From Alsobacter ponti (lineage in GTDB: Bacteria > Pseudomonadota > Alphaproteobacteria > Rhizobiales > Beijerinckiaceae), in NCBI RefSeq assembly GCF_024294805.1, contig NZ_JANCLU010000012.1, positions 1 to 64,000 of the forward strand: a stretch of 64,000 nt of DNA. Direction: 5' to 3'. The notes beneath the pieces were generated by a model. That model saw only the letters and a list, made by a program, of their open reading frames with translations. It was not told where the DNA came from and searched no databases. The number at the start of each line of letters is the position of its first letter. Position 1 is the first letter of the stretch. Of this stretch, positions 58,757 through 64,000 are shown one piece after another. A program made the position numbers and the translations under genes.

Positions 58757-59144
58757 CGAACGGACAGGCCAATCGCTTCCCGACCTGTTCGCCGACGTCC
58801 TGAGCCAGGTCACCAACCTGTTCAGGACGGAAGTCAGGCTCGCCAAGGCGGAGATGAGCGAGAAGATCGGCGACCTCGTGTCGTCGGCGGGCATGATCAT
58901 CGCCGGCGCGGTGCTGCTGATCGCGGCGGGCATCCTGTTCCTGCAAGGGATCGTGCTGCTCCTCGTGTGGTTCGGCATGCCCGAGGTCTGGGCGACGTTC
59001 GCCGTGGCGGTGGTGGTCGGGATCGTCGGTTACATCGTCGTGCGTAAGGGCCTCTCGAACCTCTCGGTCGAGCAGCTGACCCCCGAGCGCACGATCCATT
59101 CCCTCAATCGAGACGCCGCAGTGGCGAAGGAGCAGGTTCAATGA
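58749..59144 (+). CDS. Phage holin family / Actinobacterial Holin-X-like (DUF1469, YqjE-type) membrane protein
   Basis: 131 residues from ATG 58749. The pattern is that of the DUF1469 family: an amphipathic N-terminus (LPDLFADVLSQVTNLFRTEVRLAKAEMSEKI), then two membrane helices (MIIAGAVLLIAAGILFLQGIVLLLV and WATFAVAVVVGIVGYIVV), then a cytoplasmic tail. Despite the holin name, chromosomal members are stress-related membrane proteins and not lysis proteins. Start and stop overlap both neighbours (8 nt and 4 nt), so translation is coupled. Confidence 0.88.
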   Translation: MSDERTGQSLPDLFADVLSQVTNLFRTEVRLAKAEMSEKIGDLVSSAGMIIAGAVLLIAAGILFLQGIVLLLVWFGMPEVWATFAVAVVVGIVGYIVVRKGLSNLSVEQLTPERTIHSLNRDAAVAKEQVQ

Positions 59145-60352
59145 GCAACGGCGATACGTCGTCCGGCCGGTCGTCGCGTGACATCGAGCGCGAAGCCGAG
59201 GCGAACCGGGCGCAACTGTCGGAAACCCTGGAGGAGCTGCGCGAGCGCCTGTCGCCGGGCCAGCTTCTCGACGAGCTGCTATCCGGCTCGCGCACCAACG
59301 TGGCCGGGTTCGTCGAGAACCTGGGCGCGTCGATCCGCGACAACCCGATGCCGACCGTGCTGATCGGCGCCGGCCTCGCCATGATGGCGATGGGCGGTGC
59401 GCAGGCGGCGAGCCGGGGCCTCTCCGACGACGAGTGGGAGCGGCGCGGCCGGCCGAGCCACGGCGGCTATAGCCGCGAGGACGAGGAGCGGTTCGGGCGC
59501 GGCCATGAGGACGAGGACTCGCTGACCTCGCGCGTCGGCGACGCCGCGAGCCAGGCCGGCGACTACGCCAGCGACATGGCCCGCTCCGCCCGCGACACGG
59601 CGAGCGGCCTCGTCTCCAGCGCCAGCGACACGGCAAGCTCCGCCGTCCGCTCCGTGCGCGACAGCGTCGGCTCCGTCGCCGAGACGGTGCGCGAGTATAT
59701 TCCCGGCATGGGCTCGTCGTCGTCGTCGTCGTCGTCGCGGTCCGGGTCGCGCGGCTATGTCGCCGGCGGGCGCGGCGGCTATCGGGCGTCGTCGGGCTAT
59801 GGCGGCGGCCTGATCGACGACATGCGCAACAACCTGACGCGGCTCGCCCACGAGCAGCCGCTGATGGTGGCGGCCGTCGGCCTCGCCATCGGCGCGGGCA
59901 TCGGCGCGGCGCTGCCGCGCACGCGCGTCGAGAATCGCTGGGTCGGCGACACGGCGGACCAGCTGAAGGACGCGGCGACGGAAGCCGCCGCGCAGGGCTA
60001 CGAGCGCGCCAAGGACGTCGTGAGCCGCACGGCCCACGACATCCAGGAAGAAGCGCGCCAGCAGGGCCTGACGCCCGACCGGCTGGCCGACACGGCCCGC
60101 CACGCGGCGGAGGACATGACCGACCGCGTCAAGGCCGTCGCCGAGAAGGCGCGCACCAGCGTCACCGACGGCGCGCGTGAGGTGGCGCAGAGCGCCGGCC
60201 TCACCGGCGAGGCGGGCCCGGCGGGCAAGCCTTCCGATAGGAAGCCCGGCGAGTCGAAGCCGGGAGACTCCAAGCCCGCCGAAGCCAGGCCGGCGACGCC
60301 GCTGCCCGGCGGCTCGCCCGGCGTGCCGGGCGCGGGAACGCGGCGGGTCTGA
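59141..60352 (+). CDS. DUF3618 domain-containing envelope protein
   Basis: 403 residues from ATG 59141. The DUF3618 domain is at the N-terminus (SRDIEREAEANRAQLSETLEELRERLSPGQLLDELL), followed by a glycine-zipper-like hydrophobic stretch (PMPTVLIGAGLAMMAMGG). The middle is Ala/Ser-rich amphipathic helix with repeated ASDTASxAVRSVRD-like units and an eight-serine run near residue 190. A second hydrophobic segment follows (PLMVAAVGLAIGAGIGAALP), then more helical repeats and a Lys/Pro/Gly tail (DRKPGESKPGDSKPAEA). It completes the trio with the two upstream genes. Function unknown; envelope stress tolerance is inferred from the promoter and neighbours. Confidence 0.87.
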   Translation: MSNGDTSSGRSSRDIEREAEANRAQLSETLEELRERLSPGQLLDELLSGSRTNVAGFVENLGASIRDNPMPTVLIGAGLAMMAMGGAQAASRGLSDDEWERRGRPSHGGYSREDEERFGRGHEDEDSLTSRVGDAASQAGDYASDMARSARDTASGLVSSASDTASSAVRSVRDSVGSVAETVREYIPGMGSSSSSSSSRSGSRGYVAGGRGGYRASSGYGGGLIDDMRNNLTRLAHEQPLMVAAVGLAIGAGIGAALPRTRVENRWVGDTADQLKDAATEAAAQGYERAKDVVSRTAHDIQEEARQQGLTPDRLADTARHAAEDMTDRVKAVAEKARTSVTDGAREVAQSAGLTGEAGPAGKPSDRKPGESKPGDSKPAEARPATPLPGGSPGVPGAGTRRV

Positions 60353-60370
60353 CCCGCTCTTCGGTCGATC

Positions 60371-60396
60371 GACGGCCCGGCGCGAGCGGGGCCGTC
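60371..60396 (+). terminator. Possible terminator hairpin after the stress operon
   Basis: GACGGCCC / GGGCCGTC 8-bp inverted repeat with a 10-nt loop, 18 nt after the stop codon. No T-run follows, so termination is uncertain. Confidence 0.4.
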
Positions 60397-60541
60397 GCCT
60401 GGCGGACTGATTGGGCGTGCGCCTTGCGAAGGCGCGCGCCCTTCCGCGTCCGGACTTGCCCGCGGGATCTCGCGCGCACGGTCTTGTGATTGCACGGCCG
60501 CGTCAGGTGCCTCAGTCTGCGTGTTCGCGACGGAGGTCCCC

Positions 60542-61357
60542 ATGCTCGCGTTCCGCTCTCCCGCGCAAGCGGCGCTCCGCGCGCTCGCCGCGCCGTTTGC
60601 CGCCGCGCTGCTCCTGGCCGCGCCGCCCGCCGCCGCCGGCCAGCCCGTCGACGTGGCGCTGGTGCTGGCGGTCGACATCTCCAACTCGATGGACCCCGAG
60701 GAGCAGGCGCTGCAGCGCGAGGGCTTCGTGCAGGCTTTCCGCGACCCGCAGGTCCACCAGGCCATCCGCAACGGCATGATCGGCCGCGTCGCGGTCACCT
60801 ATGTCGAGTGGGCGGCGTCGTCGATCCAGTACGTCGTCGTGCCGTGGACGGTGATGGAAGGCGGCGAGGGCGCCATGGAGTTCGCGGCCAAGCTGGCCCA
60901 GGGCGCGCCGCATCGCGGCCCGCGCACTTCGATCTCGGGGGCGATCGACACCGGCATGCGCCTGCTGCGCGACGGCGACTACGAGGCGATTCGCAGCGTC
61001 ATCGACATTTCCGGCGACGGCGCCAACAACCAGGGGCGGCCGGTGACGCAGGCGCGCGACGAGGCGCTGGCGCAAGGCGTCGTCATCAACGGCCTGCCGA
61101 TCATGCTCAACCGGGGCGGGGCGGGCCCGTGGGACACCGCCTTCCTCGACGAATATTACCGCGACTGCGTCATCGGCGGGCCGGGCGCGTTCATGGAGCC
61201 GGTGCGCACGCGCGAGCAGTTCGCCGTCGCCATCCGCAACAAGATCGTGCGCGAGGTGGCGGGGCTCGCCGAGCCCGCGCCGCTGCTGCGCCGCGCGCAG
61301 GCGTCGCGGCCGGCGACCAATTGCACGGCGACCGAGACGCCGTGGTTCCGCAACTGA
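60542..61357 (+). CDS. DUF1194 (von Willebrand A-like) secreted protein
   Basis: 271 residues from ATG 60542, with GGAGG 5 nt upstream. A signal peptide is evident (ALRALAAPFAAALLLAAPPAAAGQP). The vWA-like fold follows at once: VDVALVLAVDISNSMDPEEQ has the DxSxS metal-binding (MIDAS) motif, with RTSISGAIDTGMRLL supplying the threonine/serine and SVIDISGDGANNQG the second aspartate. The C-terminus has CVIGGPGAFMEPVRTREQFAVAIRNKIVREVAG, typical of DUF1194. Periplasmic protein of unknown function. It ends 4 nt before the converging SulP gene. Confidence 0.9.
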   Translation: MLAFRSPAQAALRALAAPFAAALLLAAPPAAAGQPVDVALVLAVDISNSMDPEEQALQREGFVQAFRDPQVHQAIRNGMIGRVAVTYVEWAASSIQYVVVPWTVMEGGEGAMEFAAKLAQGAPHRGPRTSISGAIDTGMRLLRDGDYEAIRSVIDISGDGANNQGRPVTQARDEALAQGVVINGLPIMLNRGGAGPWDTAFLDEYYRDCVIGGPGAFMEPVRTREQFAVAIRNKIVREVAGLAEPAPLLRRAQASRPATNCTATETPWFRN

Positions 61358-61361
61358 CCTG

Positions 61362-63059
61362 TCAGGCGACGGCCTCGGCCGGCCGGGCGGCGTCGACGGC
61401 GTAGGCGACGAGCGGCGGCTTCAGCCCGTGCTCGAACAGCACGCGGCGCACGCCGGCCGGCGCGCCGGCGATGGTGACGGCCGTGCCCGAGCGCGCCGCC
61501 TTGCGCACGAAGCTCGCCAGCGACTCCGCCCCCGTCGAGTCGACGAACGGCACGCCCGACATGTCGATCACGAAGTCCTTCGGCATCTGGCCGATGCGCT
61601 CCAGCACGGCCGACACCTCGTGCGCCGCCCCGAAGAAGAAGGGGCCGCTGATGCGGTAGACGACGCGCTCGTCGCCCGCGACGCCCTTGTAGTCGCCGCG
61701 GCTGTCGACGCTGTCGGCCTGGTCCTCGTCGAACAGGCGCTGGTGCGTCTGCACCTCGACCAGCTCGGCCATGCGGTGCATGAACACCATCGCGCCCAGC
61801 ACCACGCCGACGGCGATGCCCTCGGTGAGGTCGCGGAACACGGTCAGCAGGAAGGTGGCGAGCAGCACGGCGGAATCGCCGCGCGAGCGGCGCAGGATGG
61901 CGGCGAACTCCGCCTTCTCGGCCATGTTCCACGACACCACGGCGAGCACGGCGGCGAGCGCGGCGAGCGGGATATAGGCCGCGAGCGGCGCGGCGACGAG
62001 CATCAGCAGCAGCAGCACGAGCGAGTGCAGGATGCCGGCCACCGGGCCGCGCGCGCCGGCGCGCACGTTGGTGGCGGTGCGCGCGATGGTGCCGGTGGCG
62101 CACACGCCGCCGACCAGCGCCGAGCCGATATTGGCCACGCCCTGCGCCACCAGCTCGCAATTGGAGCGGTGGCGGCGGCCCGTCATGCCGTCCGCGACGA
62201 CCGCCGACAGCAGCGACTCGATGCCGCCGAGCAGCGCCATGGCGAGCGCGTCCGGAAGCACGGCGCCGAACTTCTCCAGCGAGAAGGTGGGCAGGGTGGG
62301 CATCGGCAGCGTGCTCGGGATGCCGCCGTAGCGCGTGCCGATGGTCTCCACCGGCAGGCCGGCGCGCGACAGCGCCAGCGACAGCAGCGCGGCGACGAAG
62401 ATGGCGACGAGGAAGCCCGGCCAGTGCGGCCGCAGCTTGCGCAGCACCAGGATGACGGCGAGCGAGGCGGCGGTGACGAGGAGCGCGCCCGGCGCCACCG
62501 TGTCGCGCGCCGCCCACAGCGCCTCCAGCTTGGGGATGAAGGCGGCCGGCTCGCGCCCGGCCAGCCGCAGGCCGAACAGGTCGCTGAGCTGGCTGGCGAA
62601 GATGATGACGGCGATGCCGCTGGTGAAGCCCACCGTCACCGGGTGGGGAATGTACTTGATGTAGGTGCCGAGCCTCAGGAAGCCGACGGCCATCAGCACC
62701 GCGCCCATGATCAGCGTGGCGAGCGCGAAGCCGTCGAGCCCGTGCCGCTCGATCACCGACGCGACCAGCACGATGAACGCGCCGGCCGGCCCGCCGATCT
62801 GGAAGCGGCTGCCGCCCAGCGCCGAGATGATGATGCCGCCGACGATGGCGGTGAACAGGCCCCGGTCCGGCGACATGCCGCTCGCCTTGGCGATCGCCAT
62901 CGAGAGCGGCAGCGCCACCATCGCGACGGTGACGCCGGCGATGGCGTCGGCGCGCAGCGCGGCGGCCCCGTAACCCTCCCTCAGCACCGTGACGAGCTTG
63001 GGCGTGAACAGTTCGGCGAAGGTGGGTTCCGTGCGCCGGCGAGGGAGCGACTCGGTCAT
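61362..63059 (-). CDS. SulP-family anion transporter with STAS domain
   Basis: 565 residues from ATG 63059. The SulP membrane domain (about 12-14 segments) begins RADAIAGVTVAMVALPLSMAIAKASG, continues with GGSRFQIGGPAGAFIVLVASVIER, TVGFTSGIAVIIFASQLSDLFG and GGVCATGTIARTATNVRAGARGPVAGILHSLVLL. The cytoplasmic STAS domain is at residues ~455-555 (RVVYRISGPFFFGAAHEVSAVLERI, FVIDMSGVPFVDSTGAESL). Bacterial SulP proteins take up sulfate, bicarbonate or dicarboxylates; no linked gene tells which. No carbonic anhydrase is fused or adjacent. Confidence 0.93.
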   Translation of the reverse strand: MTESLPRRRTEPTFAELFTPKLVTVLREGYGAAALRADAIAGVTVAMVALPLSMAIAKASGMSPDRGLFTAIVGGIIISALGGSRFQIGGPAGAFIVLVASVIERHGLDGFALATLIMGAVLMAVGFLRLGTYIKYIPHPVTVGFTSGIAVIIFASQLSDLFGLRLAGREPAAFIPKLEALWAARDTVAPGALLVTAASLAVILVLRKLRPHWPGFLVAIFVAALLSLALSRAGLPVETIGTRYGGIPSTLPMPTLPTFSLEKFGAVLPDALAMALLGGIESLLSAVVADGMTGRRHRSNCELVAQGVANIGSALVGGVCATGTIARTATNVRAGARGPVAGILHSLVLLLLMLVAAPLAAYIPLAALAAVLAVVSWNMAEKAEFAAILRRSRGDSAVLLATFLLTVFRDLTEGIAVGVVLGAMVFMHRMAELVEVQTHQRLFDEDQADSVDSRGDYKGVAGDERVVYRISGPFFFGAAHEVSAVLERIGQMPKDFVIDMSGVPFVDSTGAESLASFVRKAARSGTAVTIAGAPAGVRRVLFEHGLKPPLVAYAVDAARPAEAVA

Positions 63060-63223
63060 GAAAGCAGGCCTGAAGGCGGATGCGCGGAATCTAGGGAGCC
63101 GTGCGCGATAATACAAGAAATAATTGTATAATTTTTGTTCCCACCGTCATGCGCGCCATGCCGGTTGCCGCGCCCGCGCGGGCTTCTAGAATGCCCCGGA
63201 TTCCCAGCGAAGGGGCGAGAGAC
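63060..63223. promoter_or_regulatory. Divergent AT-rich promoter region with inverted repeat
   Basis: Between sulP and the quinone oxidoreductase gene. At 63111-63129 there is ATACAA-N7-TTGTAT inside a sharply AT-rich island (63107-63138), which could be an operator or overlapping -10 elements of both directions. Confidence 0.45.
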
Positions 63224-64000
63224 ATGGTCAAGGGCATCCGCGTTCACAAGGTGGGAGGGCCGGACGCCCTCGTCTACGAGGATTTCGAGCTGCCGCCGCC
63301 TGGCCCCGGCCAGATCCGCGTCAAGACGCGCGCCATCGGCCTCAACTTCATCGAGGTCTACCAGCGCACCGGCCTGTACGCCTCGCCGACGCCCTTCACC
63401 CCGGGCGGCGAGACGGCCGGCGACGTCATCGCCGTCGGCCCCGGCGTCACCGGCTTCCGCAAGGGCGACCGCGTGGCCACCGCCGCCGGCATGGGCGCCT
63501 ACGCCGAGGAGCGCAACATCGCGGCCGAGCTGACCGTCAAGCTGCCCGAGTCGATTTCTTACGAGACCGCCGCGGCGATGATGCTCAAGGGCCTCACCGC
63601 GCAGTACCTGCTGCGCCAGACGTTCAAGGTGAAGGCCGGCGACACCATCCTGTTCCACGCCGCAGCCGGCGGCGTCGGGCTCATCGCCTGCCAGTGGGCC
63701 AAGCACCTCGGCGCGACGGTGATCGGCACGGTGGGCGACAAGGACAAGGCGCGCCTCGCCAAGCGCAACGGCTGCGACCACGTCATCCTCTACCGCGAGG
63801 AGGACTGGGTGAAGCGCGTCGCCGAGATCACCGGCGGCAAGAAGTGCGACGTGGTCTATGACGGCGTCGGCAAAGCGACCTTCCCGGGTTCGCTCGATTG
63901 CCTGCGCCCGCGCGGGATGTTCGTCACCTTCGGCAACGCGTCGGGGCCGATCGAGGGGTTCAGCCCGCTGCTCTTGTCGCAGAAGGGCTCGCTGTTCATG
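63224..64000 (+). CDS. NADPH:quinone oxidoreductase (zinc-independent MDR family), C-terminally truncated by window edge
   Basis: ATG 63224; 259 residues are in the window and the frame is open at base 64000, so roughly 65 residues of a ~325-residue protein are missing. Typical quinone oxidoreductase features: GIRVHKVGGPDALVYEDFELP, GLNFIEVYQRTGLY, TPGGETAGDVIAVGPGVTGF, and AAGGVGLIACQWAKHLGATVIGT, which holds the AAxGGVG NADPH-binding motif. Catalytic zinc ligands of alcohol dehydrogenases are absent, as expected. It would reduce quinones or enones in the cytoplasm. Confidence 0.94.
   Translation, partial: MVKGIRVHKVGGPDALVYEDFELPPPGPGQIRVKTRAIGLNFIEVYQRTGLYASPTPFTPGGETAGDVIAVGPGVTGFRKGDRVATAAGMGAYAEERNIAAELTVKLPESISYETAAAMMLKGLTAQYLLRQTFKVKAGDTILFHAAAGGVGLIACQWAKHLGATVIGTVGDKDKARLAKRNGCDHVILYREEDWVKRVAEITGGKKCDVVYDGVGKATFPGSLDCLRPRGMFVTFGNASGPIEGFSPLLLSQKGSLFM

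Noticed and set aside
58749-59144. Holin-like gene as evidence of a prophage
   Set aside because: It belongs to the chromosomal DUF1469/stress trio; no other phage gene is present.

Overview
The window is high-GC DNA with long high-GC open frames on both strands. Its gene content is that of an alphaproteobacterium, most likely order Hyphomicrobiales/Rhizobiales: an RNase E with an acidic insert in its S1 domain followed by amiC and mrcA, a CIRCE-controlled groESL, the trio nutrient-deprivation-induced protein / Holin-X protein / DUF3618 protein behind an EcfG-type promoter, and a CtrA-type TTAA-N7-TTAAC box. Genus cannot be fixed from the sequence alone.

Layout. 1-948: left-truncated SdrD_B-type surface protein. 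1346-2509: TIGR03032-family protein. 2729-6793: giant RTX (calcium-binding nonapeptide) protein with internal duplications. 7200-19041: carbohydrate-type utilisation locus made of two unusual glycoside-hydrolase-like proteins, a peptide-type ABC importer (binding protein, two permeases, two ATPases) and a divergent LacI-family regulator. Two identical operators (GGTAGCGCTACC) precede the importer operon and the hydrolase pair. 19077-33192: a 15-gene co-directional catabolic cluster with a branched-chain-amino-acid-type ABC importer, two PuuE/polysaccharide-deacetylase-like hydrolases, an isochorismatase-family amidohydrolase, LeuCD-like dehydratase, an isocitrate-lyase/PrpB-family lyase, a fumarate-reductase-like flavoprotein, two atypical Asp/Glu racemase-family proteins and a 3-hydroxyacyl-CoA-dehydrogenase-family enzyme. 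A HutC-type GntR regulator and a carboxymuconolactone-decarboxylase-family protein are divergent from it, with a palindrome in the shared promoter.

35060-37056: groEL/groES. 37634-38569: secreted Gly/Asn- and Thr-rich protein. 38705-40369: lactate permease. 40581-42452: BacA/SbmA-type ABC half-transporter. 42519-44332: two small envelope proteins and a GST. 44510-48441: sensor histidine kinase paired with an orphan dipeptide-type binding protein. 48612-49277: an AT-richer NYN-domain gene that looks acquired. 49373-56957: rne (minus), then amiC and mrcA (plus). 57289-57393: three tandem 35-nt hairpin units. 57530-60352: general-stress-type envelope operon. 60542-61357: DUF1194 vWA-like protein. 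61362-63059: SulP transporter. 63224-64000: right-truncated quinone oxidoreductase.

The most interesting region is 19077-33428. The enzyme set fits uptake of a cyclic imide/amide or similar nitrogen compound, ring opening, deamidation to a (substituted) dicarboxylate, hydration by the LeuCD-like enzyme and C-C cleavage by the PrpB-like lyase. This reading is inference from family membership and order; the substrate is not known.
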